Positions 46,906 through 56,891 of a stretch of DNA of 64,000 bases are shown here, piece after piece. The stretch comes from Pyrrhosoma nymphula (lineage: Eukaryota > Arthropoda > Insecta > Odonata > Coenagrionidae), in assembly GCA_963573305.1 (NCBI GenBank), contig OY754337.1, positions 74,413,094-74,477,093 of the forward strand, in the 5' to 3' direction. Each line of letters starts with the position of its first letter. Position 1 is the stretch's first letter. Position numbers and translations under genes: made by a program. The notes below the pieces were generated by a model that had not been told where the DNA came from, did not search any database, and worked only from the letters and a program-made list of their open reading frames with translations.

Positions 46906-49495
46906 ATGCCATTTTCCCCATCATTCACTCATACTTGCATTTTATTCCATGTGATTCAAAGTTAAATTTGCCAAGAAAATTGTGGAGAAAGTTAAGATAT
47001 TTTGGTTTAGATTAAACAATGGACAGGTTTTTCTTTAAGCAGCCGTAACATAAATTGCATTGAAGTCATTTTACGGTGCAACAACTGCAGAAGAACGTCA
47101 TCCTTGTGAATAAGGTGCTCATGATTTTTTTATGTTAAATATATAGAAAAAGTTTACGCGTGATGCACTATTGGATGAATTATATTTTGTCGACGATACC
47201 TAAATGGTATTCTTTACTGACACGTCATATACTTAGAATTATTGATAAAAGTTTGTGCTATATGATGGTTGAGCCAGATCAGTTGAATTGGTTGTACTTC
47301 TGTTATCGATCGTATAACAAAATATCAAACCCATTAATCAAACATATTTTGTAAGCACCGCTTGGTGTTAACCCGCGTTTCTAAGATGTCTAAAATGCCT
47401 TTTATTTTGCCATCTTCCACTGATCATCTCTGAATCAAAATTCGTCCATATTTTTATGGATATAAATCCAAAAAACAAGACACATGCAATTTTGATCATT
47501 TTCAAGCCCTCTTTCTTTCCACAAATCATTCGCGAGTAAAACAAAAACAGCAAGGAGTTTGCAGTTCAAGACGAAAACAGCAAGTAGCTTGAGCTAGGTA
47601 TCAGAACTTTTAATCAATTGGATTCCATTATTGCTTAAATGATCTAATATGTTTGATGAAACAAAATGCTATCCAGATATCCCTCAGCATTTGGAGATCT
47701 TTGCTTAAAACTAGAAGCCGTGTAAGAAGCCAAAATATGGTAGGATAATCGATCCAGTGAGGCATTACTAACCATTGAGATAATTCTCACGCACGGAAAG
47801 TATCAAAAAATGTAACGGTATGTATTTCGTGCATACATTTTCTCAATTAATTAAAAAAATAAGTTCACTACTCGCCGAAATGCATTTATAAAAAGCGCTA
47901 AATAACCTCTGGTTGTAAAATAGTTTTCAGCATAGAGCATGAAAATAAAGAGTCAATTTTAAGGCTCAAACATTCAAAGAGCCAATTTAAAGATTCAATT
48001 CAGTTGATTTCTGCGAAGTTCAGAAAAAAAACGAATATTATGCGTATTTAATATCACTTCATTTACTTCATGTTTCTTACAATTGCTTACAATTCAAAAA
48101 TCAATTAAAATCGGGTGTCCCATAATTCCCTGCCCCAGGCTCTTGCAGTGATTTGCGTGGTAATATGTAAATGTAGATGAGAAGGCCCCTAAAAATCTCA
48201 TAGCATGGAAATATCTCGAAAATTGGAAGAGGTAAGGTAAATCACGTAGGACTAGTACATTATACCTGATAGGACACATTTGTTTTTATAGTATTGAGCT
48301 TTTTCTCAGCAGGAAACAGGTTAAGTTAAAATTTGAAATCCCATTATGCGTCTTCACGTCTTAGTATGTGAATTAATGTTTCTGGAGGGTGGTATTCACG
48401 TCGTTTAGCGTGTTTTATGAGCGCGCGACGAAGAATCATTTTGTAATCATCGTGGTCTTTAGTGAGGGCGGAACCTCATATTTTTCCCATTTCCGCGCTA
48501 ATTCCTTTAACGTCAGGAAAGGCGAAATAACTCTCCTTCTGGGCACCAGAGGTTGCACGAGTGCTTTTACTTGCTTCTTCCCTTCCCTCCCCAATTCTAT
48601 CTCTTTATATTCTCTTCCTCTCACTCCCATTCGCAGACTGAGAGGAGTTTTCAAGTGAACCGTTTTCTAACGGCTCTGTGCTCTCCTATCACATTTAAAG
48701 ACATTGTATATCCAAAAGAATGAACCTATTTGGATGCATTACTTCTGTATAATCACGTAAGTAACATCAAGGAACGAACAATGTTATACTTGAACGGACG
48801 TGGTGTATGAAGACATTTATTCTTTAAATAGTTTATCGCTTCCTTTATTGCATAGACAGACTTGGACCCTCTAGGCCACATGGCTTGCCAGAAGGCATAT
48901 AAACACGCAAACAAAGCGGCATGTAACAAAATAACGTATTTTAATTTCAAAATGCATAAATCAAGCATTTTCAACGGTTTAGTTACAATGCAACTTGGAA
49001 TCATTCAGCAAATTAATCGATTTAGACATTCCATATCATCTAATACGTGATCATGCCAAATGTATCAGCAATGACGGATAACAATTGTTTTAATTTATCA
49101 ATTAATTATGCTTGTACTTTTTTCTTTACCTCTGCCATCGCTTTTGGGCCTTTGAGATGATTGGGCATACAAATGAGTGTGTTTGGCACATAATATTTTG
49201 CCAACCTTTTAACATATAAATTACAATAATTATATGCTTCCAGGACAGGATAATTTATTTTTAGCATGCAATGAGTGATTTTACAAGGAATTTTAAACTG
49301 TTTAAAAAACTAATTTTCCGTTATAACTATCCATTTTATTAATTTATCAACAGTTAACACTTTATATTTTATACATAAGTATCTAAAGTCAGTAGGTACT
49401 AACGCAATATTTAACTCTATGCACAATATTTAATTTCAATATTATCTCTTGGTTTTCCCTTAAATCCTCTCAAAATTGCTTTTGGAATCAGGAAT
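46906..49495. other. AT-rich non-coding sequence
   Basis: No gene or repeat boundary is supported. Overlapping short frames at 48389-48658 lie in a slightly GC-richer patch and show no motif. Confidence 0.4.
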
Positions 49496-49640
49496 CCTGG
49501 GTGGCGTTGTGGGAGGCGCATTTTCCCGCCTAGCCAAACGTCCGAGGTTCGATGCCCGGTCCAGTTGGTTTTTTTCCAAAGGCATTTTCTACGTAAGATC
49601 GTGGAATAGGTTATAGTGTACGCCCTCAAGTAGATTCCGG
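49496..49640 (+). repeat. tRNA-derived SINE
   Basis: GGTGGCGTTGTGGGAGGCGC (A box) and CGAGGTTCGATGCCCGG (B box, nearly canonical) lie about 35 bases apart. A short body of about 80 bp follows. The CGCC/GGCG arms resemble a tRNA D and anticodon region, but there is no full cloverleaf. Confidence 0.68.
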
Positions 49641-51072
49641 TGGAATAATTGCAACATGAGGAGTTTTTGCGTTCGTAGTTTGGTTATTTGGGGATACGAC
49701 CAAATTTGAGTTCATATCCGCCATTAAGTACAGAAGGAATGTTGGCAAAGGAAAGATAATTGTGGAAAGGAGGATAGGTTTATGGAGACCTTACGTCGAT
49801 ATCTTGTGTTCCCAAGGCATTTGAAGTAAAATTTGATGTGCTGAGCGAATACTCAGTGACCCTAATTGATAGACCGATCCATACTTGGTCGCTCTGAAGA
49901 TTGTAATTCTGGAATTGTGTGTACCTTGGTCATCAGATCGATAGTATAATTATGTGGTCTTCTTGAATTTTTCAAATGCAAATCGAGATAAAACGGACGC
50001 CGAGCTTCTCTCGTTTCATACATCTCATACCTTTAAGCTATTCTCATAGCATTCCTCTCAGTATGAAGCTCCTATGTTTTTGCATCGAACTTGAACTTCT
50101 TAGGGAATGAGAAGTTAAGATGATTGAGTTATAATAAGGCGCAAAATCTAACTAAGAGCAAAGCTTAATTTTTAATTACATCGACTTTTTTCCTCGGATA
50201 ATAAATGAAGTATAAATGATGTTTGCTCACAATTTAAGATCTGGCTCATATATTAATCAAACTTAAACCTTTAAAGTTCAAAGCTTGGATTGGTACTCCA
50301 ATTAATGTATTCAACGCCAGGAAAGAAGCATATGAAAGCATCCTAGGAAAATCAATTGGTACTCATAATATCTGAGAAGCCGAGATTTTTGTTCTCTCTA
50401 ACGCCCGAGTACACTTAGGGAAGCAAGGAAAACTTAGTTTATTATAAATTTAGAGTGTTCAGTAAGTCCTATGTTAATATTGAGACAGAGGTATCGATGG
50501 CATTACAAAAATGTTATGAAGCGTAGAAAGAGAAAGAAGAAAAGTACGAAGAAATGATATCTCATTTTGGCAGGTAAGATGAATGGCATCAAAAATACCA
50601 AAAAATACTTCGAAGCCGAGACGGCTGGACCAGAAAGACATTAAGAGCGATGTCAAGCAGTAAAATGTGATGATAAAAGTTTAGGATTAGTTCCTCGAAT
50701 GGCTGCTCCTGCCATCTAGTGGAGTTCTTTATGGATGGATAATGGTGGCAGCAGCGGAGGAAAGAATGTGGATATTGGGTTGGAGAGGAAAGGCGTCAAA
50801 TGAACTGCTATGGGGATTTAAAGGAGGAGCTTGGTCCAGGGGGCGCAAGAGAGGGAGAAAGGAAGGTGCAGATCGATTATGCCGCCGGTGATGAGCGGGG
50901 AAACTGACTAACCGGGGGAGTTATTCAGTATGGTCTCGGAATTTCCGAGCCTCGAAAGTGACGACATTTTGTTGTCACAGACTAGAATTTCAAATAGGGC
51001 CATTCAAAAGTTGTGATATGTCGGGGGCTCTGACAGCACATCCACGGATTTTCCGAGGTCCAACCGAATTTT
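49641..51072. other. non-coding sequence
   Basis: AT-rich then mixed composition. No gene or element ends recognised. Confidence 0.4.
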
Positions 51073-51073
51073 A

Positions 51074-51570
51074 TTTTAGACCAATTCCATATTTAAAGGT
51101 GTTGGAGTGCAGCTAACTTACATTCACTCATCTTTGGGTTTCTCGTGCATGAAAGAAAACCATCATTCATGCACCTGGAAAACGGTCAGCGAGTCTACTA
51201 CAACGAACACAACGTACAAAATAGGTTACGAACACCTCAAATGATCACGCTCACAGTATTAGATCAATGTTTTTCACATTCGTTGGATTTCAACGGGCAC
51301 CTTCCGCTAGTATTTTATAAGAAAAACATTAAGCTTGGATACTGTACTCTAATACTGTTGGCGTGGTCATTTGAGGAGTTCGTATCCTATCTTGTACGTT
51401 GTATTCGATGTAGTAGACATGCTGACCTTTTTCCAGGCGCACGAAGAGATGGTCCCCTTTCATGCACGGGAAACCCAAAAATGAGTGAATGTAAGTTAGC
51501 TGCACTCCCACACCTTTAAACATATCTAAATAACTCACAACGTTTATGATGTGGGGATTGGTCTAAAATA
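51074..51570. repeat. large inverted repeat inside copy C
   Basis: The left arm (51074-51258) is the reverse complement, with scattered mismatches, of the right arm (about 51347-51570). The pairs include TTTTAGACCAATTCC with GGATTGGTCTAAAA, and GGAGTGCAGCTAACTTACAT with ATGTAAGTTAGCTGCACTCC. A spacer of about 90 bp separates them. Opposed plus and minus frames here are products of the palindrome. Confidence 0.78.
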
Positions 51571-52400
51571 AAATTCGCAATCGTAATGTGAGGCAGAAGC
51601 TTCCACTACATGTAATTCATCTGAGTATTAAACGATAATACACAACGCTGTGTTTGTTGTAGCAACATAGGCATTATTACCAGTACTATTCGCTGCACCT
51701 TAGTATTCTTACACATTTAATTAAGTGTGTAGTCTATTTAATTCCTTTATGTGTATCGTTTACTACGTAAGTGTTCTCTCATATACATGCAGTGACCCTA
51801 TTAGAGCTACTTTGAGAATAGACATTGAACAGTATACTTGTTGTAAATATGCATTGAATTAATAGTTTACCCCCGTGGCAATCTATCATGGGACTCTGGA
51901 CTCTTCTTATGCAGATTCTTTCTTTTTACATGCTATCATGGGCCTGTAGGAAAACGTTATATTTAAATGCTAGGGGCGTGAATATCCTTTGGAAATCAAA
52001 TCTCTGGTTGTCTAGGAAATATGCTATTATTGTTTTCAGAGAAAAATGTGAGATTCTTCAGCTAAAAACATGAATTTTAGACAAATACGAAGCGTAAAAG
52101 AAAATCGATTGAATGAATTAGAAACTTTATTTATTCAGCCATCCTATGAAAAAAATTTCAACCCACTCACTTGAGCAGAAGTAATTTTAGAAAGGAAAAA
52201 ATGAAACCACTGCACAAAACCCAATACGTAGCGTACCAAAGGGCCTTTTTTGGGACCTTTTGGGGCCCTGAGATCTTTTTAAAATGGCTTATAATTTTCC
52301 TCATGTCTTGAACTATTAATATGCAGAATTTCAGCACGATTAGAGTTAAACTGTAGATTTGTATAAAAACCTAACACACAAACGACAGACAAACATTCTT

Positions 52401-52403
<3 letters not shown>
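51074..52403 (+). mobile_element. interspersed repeat family R, copy C
   Basis: This copy aligns with B in two blocks: 51360-51490 with 44576-44705, and 51485-52390 with 45770-46700. It lacks the intervening 1 kb. Its left part is an inverted duplication (51074-51570). The right end breaks off in a (TA)n tract at 52404, where the PLE array begins. Confidence 0.7.

Positions 52404-52472
<69 letters not shown>
52404..52472. repeat. (TA)n microsatellite
   Basis: About 34 TA units directly precede the first PLE palindrome. Confidence 0.95.
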
Positions 52473-52480
<8 letters not shown>

Positions 52481-52730
52481 ACTTTGCCACAGGTGGGGCG
52501 GAAATAAATATAGAAACACAAAAAGAAGAACACTCACACACTATACGTTCTGATATTTCGACAGCCGAAAAGCTGCCTTTCTCACAGAAGGAAGGATATC
52601 TGTATCCTTCCTTCTGTGAGAAAGGCAGCTTTTCGGCTGTCGAAATATCAGAACGTATAGTGTGTGAGTGTTCTTCTTTTTGTGTTTCTATATTTATTTC
52701 CGCCCCACCTGTGGCAAAGTTTATTTTTAT
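52471..52730. mobile_element. PLE palindrome 1 (terminal hairpin only)
   Basis: Arms 52471-52598 and 52603-52730 are near-perfect 128-bp reverse complements around TCTG. The motif GGCAGCTTTTCGGCTGTCGAAA in each arm has the stem II-GAAA layout of PLE hammerheads, but the CTGANGA box is replaced by CTGTGAGAAA. There is no coding part. The frames at 52359-52553 and 52648-52890 are mirror images of each other. Confidence 0.8.
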
Positions 52731-52765
52731 TTAAATTATCGCGTGTGTGATTTTCCACGAACTCG

Positions 52766-52809
52766 TATATATATATATATATAGATATATATATATATAT
52801 ATATATATA
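52766..52809. repeat. (TA)n microsatellite
   Basis: TA repeats with one GA interruption, between PLE palindromes 1 and 2. Confidence 0.92.
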
Positions 52810-53084
52810 ATGTCTTGGTAGAAAATCGCTCTCGGCGACGATGCACATGCATAAATAAAACAGTGATACACTAAACAAACACAGAAACACGCAAAAAGGA
52901 CACTCACAAAAGAAAACTTGTACGTTTCGACGTCAGGACGCCATCGTCAGCGGTAGAGGAATCTAGAGCGGTGATTCCTCTACCGCTGACGATGGCGTCC
53001 GGACGTCGAAACGTACAAGTTTTCTTTTGTGAGTGTCCTTTTTGCGTGTTTCTGTGTTTTTTTAGTGTATCACTGTTTTATTTA

Positions 53085-53088
<4 letters not shown>
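52810..53088. mobile_element. PLE palindrome 2 (terminal hairpin only)
   Basis: Arms 52848-52963 and 52973-53088 are 116-bp reverse complements with a few mismatches. The left side has an extra unpaired stretch (52810-52847, with CTTGGTAGAAAATCGCTC) that is repeated before palindrome 3, so both belong to one family. Each arm carries a CTGACGA hammerhead-like motif. No coding sequence. Confidence 0.8.
52986..53016 (+). ncRNA. hammerhead-like motif
   Basis: CTGACGA (52986-52992), one T, stem II GGCGT/ACGTC with a CCGG loop, GAAA (53008-53011) and CGTAC. The box and GAAA are intact and the ACGT is self-complementary. Stem I is weak. Confidence 0.5.

Positions 53089-53120
<32 letters not shown>
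53089..53120. repeat. (TA)n microsatellite
   Basis: TA tract between PLE palindromes 2 and 3. Confidence 0.92.
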
Positions 53121-53122
<2 letters not shown>

Positions 53123-53383
53123 GTCTTGGTAGAAAATCGCTCTCGGCGACGATGCACATGCATAAATAAAACAGTGATACACTAAACAAACACAGAAACA
53201 CGCAAAAAGGACACTCACAAAATAAAACTTGTACGTTTCGGCGTCAGGACGCCATCGTCAGCGGTAGAGGAATGATGAGTCCGCTCTGTTCCCTTGGGAA
53301 GGAAAGGGCAGAGAGGAAGGAAAGGGGGGGTAAGTGCGAATGGATAGTGGTGGGGAGAGAGAGGTGGCTATTGGGCTTTTAAT

Positions 53384-53650
53384 TCAATGGGCTAGGTTTA
53401 GCCCGGGCTTTTCGAATGCTCTTGTCACCCAAATATGGGCGTATTCACGAATTTTCACGTCAACATTACCGGCGGATTGAGGAAGGGCTTCTATGATCTC
53501 TAGGGAGAAACAATCGTCAAAATTTTGAGAGTGGGAGGCGGTATGTTTGGGAATGGGATCAAGAAAAGGTGGAGTTTTGGTGGCATGGCGGTGATTGTTC
53601 ATACGGATATTGAGGGGGGTGGTACATTTTCCCACATAGAAGGCAGGGCA
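53384..53650 (-). pseudogene. PLE GIY-YIG endonuclease fragment
   Basis: The minus frame reads CPAFYVGKCTTPLNIRMNNH, then a DPIPKHTASH segment, LEIIEALPQSAGN and finally VTRAFEKPGLNLAH before the stop. FYVG corresponds to YIG, IRMNNH carries the catalytic Arg helix, and the ending is nearly identical to that of the longer copy at 54334. The frame continues past 53650 to an ATG at 53716, but that part is only the antisense of the inverted arm. The GIY strand, Cys linker and RT are missing. Confidence 0.82.
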
Positions 53651-53767
53651 GAGATCATAGAAGCCCTTCCTCAATCCGCCGGTAATGTTGACGTGAAAAT
53701 TCGTGAATACGCCCATATTTGGGTGACAAGAGCATTCGAAAAGCCCGGGCTAAACCTAGCCCATTGA
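53651..53767 (+). pseudogene. inverted second copy of the GIY-YIG C terminus
   Basis: On the plus strand the right arm encodes EIIEALPQSAGN through FEKPGLNLAH and the stop. It is identical to the end of the minus-strand fragment because the DNA is the inverted copy. The upstream part of the open frame from 53525 is antisense to the spacer. Confidence 0.8.
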
Positions 53768-53887
53768 ATTAAAAGCCCAATAGCCACCTCTCTCTCCCCA
53801 CCACTATCCATTCGCACTTACCCCCCCTTTCCTTCCTCTCTGCCCTTTCCTTCCCAAGGGAACAGAGCGGACTCATCATTCCTCTAC

Positions 53888-53919
53888 CGCTGACGATGGC
53901 GTCCTGACGCCGAAACGTA
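53888..53919 (+). ncRNA. hammerhead-like motif
   Basis: CTGACGA, one T, a perfect 6-bp stem II GGCGTC/GACGCC with a CT loop, GAAA and CGTAC. The mirror copy lies on the minus strand of the left arm near 53236-53267. The core is intact, but a strong stem I is not evident. Confidence 0.55.
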
Positions 53920-53992
53920 CAAGTTTTATTTTGTGAGTGTCCTTTTTGCGTGTTTCTGTGTTTGTTTAGTGTATCACTGTTTTATTTATGCA

Positions 53993-54029
53993 TATATATA
54001 TATATATAAATAAATAAATAAATAAATAA

Positions 54030-54092
<63 letters not shown>
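53993..54092. repeat. (TA)n with embedded (AAAT)n
   Basis: TA repeats enclose about seven AAAT units (54008-54035), between PLE palindromes 3 and 4. Confidence 0.92.
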
Positions 54093-54096
<4 letters not shown>

Positions 54097-54196
54097 CTTC
54101 TGAGAAACCGCACTCGGCGAATAAAAACACAAATATAAATATACTTTTAAAACACAGGCACACGAAAATTAGAAGGACACTCACAGAATAATTTGC

Positions 54197-54228
54197 GGAC
54201 GTTTCGACGGTCAAGCCGCCATCGTCAA
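54197..54228 (-). ncRNA. hammerhead-like motif
   Basis: The minus strand reads TTGACGA, one T, stem II based on GGCGG/CCGTC with a TTGA loop, GAAA and CGTCC. The box differs from CTGANGA at its first base. The right-arm copy (plus strand, 55288-55319) has a further change, TTGACAA. Confidence 0.45.
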
Positions 54229-54333
54229 CGACAAGAGACTAACTAGTGGTCTGTTACCTCGGGTGGGGGGGGGAAGCGGAACAGGAGAAGGGAAGGGGAC
54301 TGGTGGGGAGCGGGAGCAAGGGGTTGCTATTGG

Positions 54334-55284
54334 TCAGTGGGCCAAGTTAAGCCCGGGCGATTCAAATGCTCTTAAGCACCAGATGAAAGCCATCTCGCGA
54401 GTCCTCAGTTCAATATTAGTTGCTGATTCGGGGAGGGCTTCTAATATATAGAGAGAGAAACATTTATTGAAGGTCTTACGATGGGAAGCGGTATGTTTAG
54501 GAATGGGATCAATGAAGGGAGGACATGTGGTGGAGTGGCGGTGCCCATTCATTCGTATTGAAAGCGGGGTAGTACATTCGCCAACATAAAATGCCGGGCA
54601 GAAATTGCACGAGAGACGGTAAACGATATTTGTGGAAGTACAGTTGGCTGCTGAGGAAGATTTATTGGAAGAGGGAGTAGCAGAAGAGCGTAGGAGGGAG
54701 CAACATTTGCACCGAGGACGGTTGCAAGTTGTGGAGAGTGGTGGAGAGGGGGCGGTCGGTTGAAGGGAGGGTTTAGTAGATTTTAAGATATCTCGCAGGT
54801 TTGCGGGACGCTTAAAAAATACTGTGGGACATGAAGGTAATAGGAGGGCAGTGGAATTATTATTCTTTAAAATTGGGTATAGATCGCGGAGGATGTTTCT
54901 GATTTTATGGGAGCCAGGGAAGAATGTGGTGATGAGGCTGAGTCTGTCAGGATGGTGGGTTTTGGCCCGAGGGGTGTAATTGGCAGAGGGGGGCAGGATT
55001 TGATTGGTAAGAAGCTTTTTGGGGTACTCGCGTTCTCTGAGGGAGTGATATAGGTTATCGGTGTATTGTTGAAGGGAGTGGGCGTCGTTACAAATTCTGT
55101 GGCCGCGGACAGAGAGGGAATATGGAATGGAGCGTTTGGTATGTGGTGGATGGCAGCTATTAAAATGAAGGTAAAGGTTATGGTTAGTGGGTTTTTTATG
55201 GACGGAGGTGATGAATTTGTTGTTTTTTAGTAGGATATTAACATCCAGAAATGTGATGGAAGAGTCAGAGACGGAAGAGGTGAG
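54334..55284 (-). CDS. Penelope-like polyprotein, C-terminal half (RT end plus GIY-YIG)
   Basis: Penelope-like elements encode a reverse transcriptase fused to a C-terminal GIY-YIG nuclease. This open frame begins inside the RT end. SITFLDVNILLKNNKFITSV and HKKPTNHNLYLHFNSCHPP are the conserved post-catalytic RT region, followed by KRSIPYSLSVRGHRIC. A basic, Pro/Ser-rich linker contains a Cys cluster (CNRPRCKCC). The nuclease then follows: NIVYRLSC (GIY), FYVGECTTPLSIRMNGHR (YIG and catalytic Arg), DPIPKHTASHRKTF, and a C-terminal ELRTREMAFIW (candidate catalytic Glu) ending in FESPGLNLAH. About 317 codons lack stops, against roughly 700-850 residues for a full protein. The RT fingers and palm with the YADD-type motif are missing. 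The open ATG at 55323 lies in the terminal repeat, so translation from it would add foreign residues. Confidence 0.88.
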   Translation of the reverse strand, partial: LTSSVSDSSITFLDVNILLKNNKFITSVHKKPTNHNLYLHFNSCHPPHTKRSIPYSLSVRGHRICNDAHSLQQYTDNLYHSLREREYPKKLLTNQILPPSANYTPRAKTHHPDRLSLITTFFPGSHKIRNILRDLYPILKNNNSTALLLPSCPTVFFKRPANLRDILKSTKPSLQPTAPSPPLSTTCNRPRCKCCSLLRSSATPSSNKSSSAANCTSTNIVYRLSCNFCPAFYVGECTTPLSIRMNGHRHSTTCPPFIDPIPKHTASHRKTFNKCFSLYILEALPESATNIELRTREMAFIWCLRAFESPGLNLAH

Positions 55285-55384
55285 TCGTTGACAATGGCGG
55301 CTTGACCGTCGAAACGTCCGCAAATTATTCTGTGAGTGTCCTTCTAATTTTCGTGTGCCTGTGTTTTAAAAGTATATTTATATT

Positions 55385-55389
<5 letters not shown>

Positions 55390-55443
<54 letters not shown>
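55390..55443. repeat. (TA)n microsatellite
   Basis: TA tract directly abutting the right end of the longest PLE copy. Confidence 0.92.
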
Positions 55444-55446
<3 letters not shown>

Positions 55447-55559
55447 TGAGCCGTGTCCAATGAAGCTCTCCACTTTTGCTCGTTTATAATCAAATCTCTG
55501 AAGGTGGTGTCACGTATACAAGTTGTCTTCAGGGGATGTCTCATGAAGAGGTATCATGA

Positions 55560-55562
<3 letters not shown>
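55444..55562. other. unassigned 119-bp block between (TA)n tracts
   Basis: Bounded on both sides by long TA repeats. The minus strand encodes a short open peptide MRHPLKTTCIRDTTFRDLII. No palindrome or PLE motif is evident. It may be a fragment of another insertion into TA-rich DNA or original sequence. Confidence 0.4.

Positions 55563-55563
<1 letters not shown>

Positions 55564-55631
<68 letters not shown>
55564..55631. repeat. (TA)n microsatellite
   Basis: About 34 TA units, closing the 3.2-kb PLE/(TA)n array. Confidence 0.95.
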
Positions 55632-55634
<3 letters not shown>

Positions 55635-56883
55635 AGTGAATCACTATTCACCGAAAATCGTTCAGCTTGCATATTCCTTCCGGCTTTTCCTTGGGTAATT
55701 TCAGGTAAAAGGGAAATAATTACGAAAACAAGGGAAGTAAACGATGACCTCGGAAATTTCGACTACCGTCGCATTTCAGCAGTCAACGCGTTTGTGTAAC
55801 GCACTATTAAGAGTTCTTCATTCATTCGTGGTGACAATATGCATCTGTAAAGTGCACTTAGTTTATATGATTATTTTATGCCTTACTATTCAAGACAAAA
55901 CCAGCCAAAAGCCTTTCTTTTTAATAATATATAGTAGCAACAGCATCTATTAGTAAACATAAATATTTAATTTCCAACAATAAGTCCTCTCACGGAAAAT
56001 GCATTCGCTGTTTAGATTCTCTATCCCCGATGCTGCCATGTGATCACGATTTCACCGTATTTCATGCGGAATTAATGTTAAATCAAAGTGCCACTTTTAC
56101 ATAACATAGAGTTCATCTTGTTTTAGTTCATGTTCGAACTTCGGTGGATATTTCACCTATTATTATCTCTATCGAACCCTTCTGCAATCGAAATCCGTGT
56201 TAACTCATCCAAGGAATAATTGCATACGCCGCTGCTATAACTTCTTTCGTCCGTTAGGTAAGCTATCTCTACTTCCTCTTGTAGTATCTTTCCCTTCTCT
56301 TTACTTGGACCGTGTATCTATGCTTTCGTCTTCTAGGCGAGGCCTTCCCTTTTATTTTATTTCTTCCAAGTATTCTGTACCTCTAGGTGTGGCTTTATCA
56401 ATGCGGTTCTTCTGTTTTAAATTATAAAATGTGCACGATCACTTGTTGCTCTACTTTACAAGGGACTCCTTCATTTCCTATGTAACCCATCTACTCTTAT
56501 ATTACGGAAAAAAATTGTTTCTATAGGTGGAGATTACGCGTCAGTGAAAATATATATTTTCATTTTTTCCATCTTTACTGAGTAGTTAGAATCCATTCAC
56601 AAATTATCTTTCTCTAATGCTATATTTCTATTCAGTGTTTGTGTCTATGTTTTACTTTTAGTCATCATGGGATTATTAGAAGGTCCATACCAACATGCGA
56701 TGGAGTCCTCGTTTCTTTTAATCTCTCTGGAAATAAAACTAGGAAGTTGTACATCTGCTAAGCCAATGCGTCAGGTTATCCTTGAAAGTAGAAAAGGTTT
56801 CTTATTCTTGTTCCATAGTGATACATTTGACTACATTTCTCATAATTGCTCGAAAATATTTGTTTATTTCACGCCTTCTGTTA
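55632..56883. other. AT-rich non-coding sequence
   Basis: No gene or repeat ends recognised. Confidence 0.4.
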
Positions 56884-56891
56884 CTAATAAG

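Larger units (their letters stand above)
53121..53992. mobile_element. PLE palindrome 3: head-to-head 3' ends with 342-bp arms
   Basis: Arms 53159-53500 and 53651-53992 are 342-bp near-perfect reverse complements about a 150-bp spacer. The left half plus spacer is a minus-strand PLE 3' end (GIY-YIG fragment, untranslated region, hammerhead-like terminus). The right arm is an inverted extra copy of the last 342 bp. Both outer ends carry the same terminal sequence as palindrome 2. Confidence 0.88.
54093..55389 (-). mobile_element. PLE palindrome 4: longest Penelope-like element copy
   Basis: Terminal inverted repeats 54127-54231 and 55285-55389 (105 bp, about one mismatch) enclose a minus-strand coding region. 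(TA)n tracts lie on both sides. The 5' part of the polyprotein is missing, and the right terminal repeat is joined directly upstream of the truncated reading frame. Short unpaired sequence (54093-54126) precedes the left terminal repeat. Confidence 0.88.

Noticed and set aside
52279..52553. Frames rich in Tyr-Ile repeats as proteins
   Set aside because: They are translations of (TA)n microsatellites joined to PLE hairpin arms.
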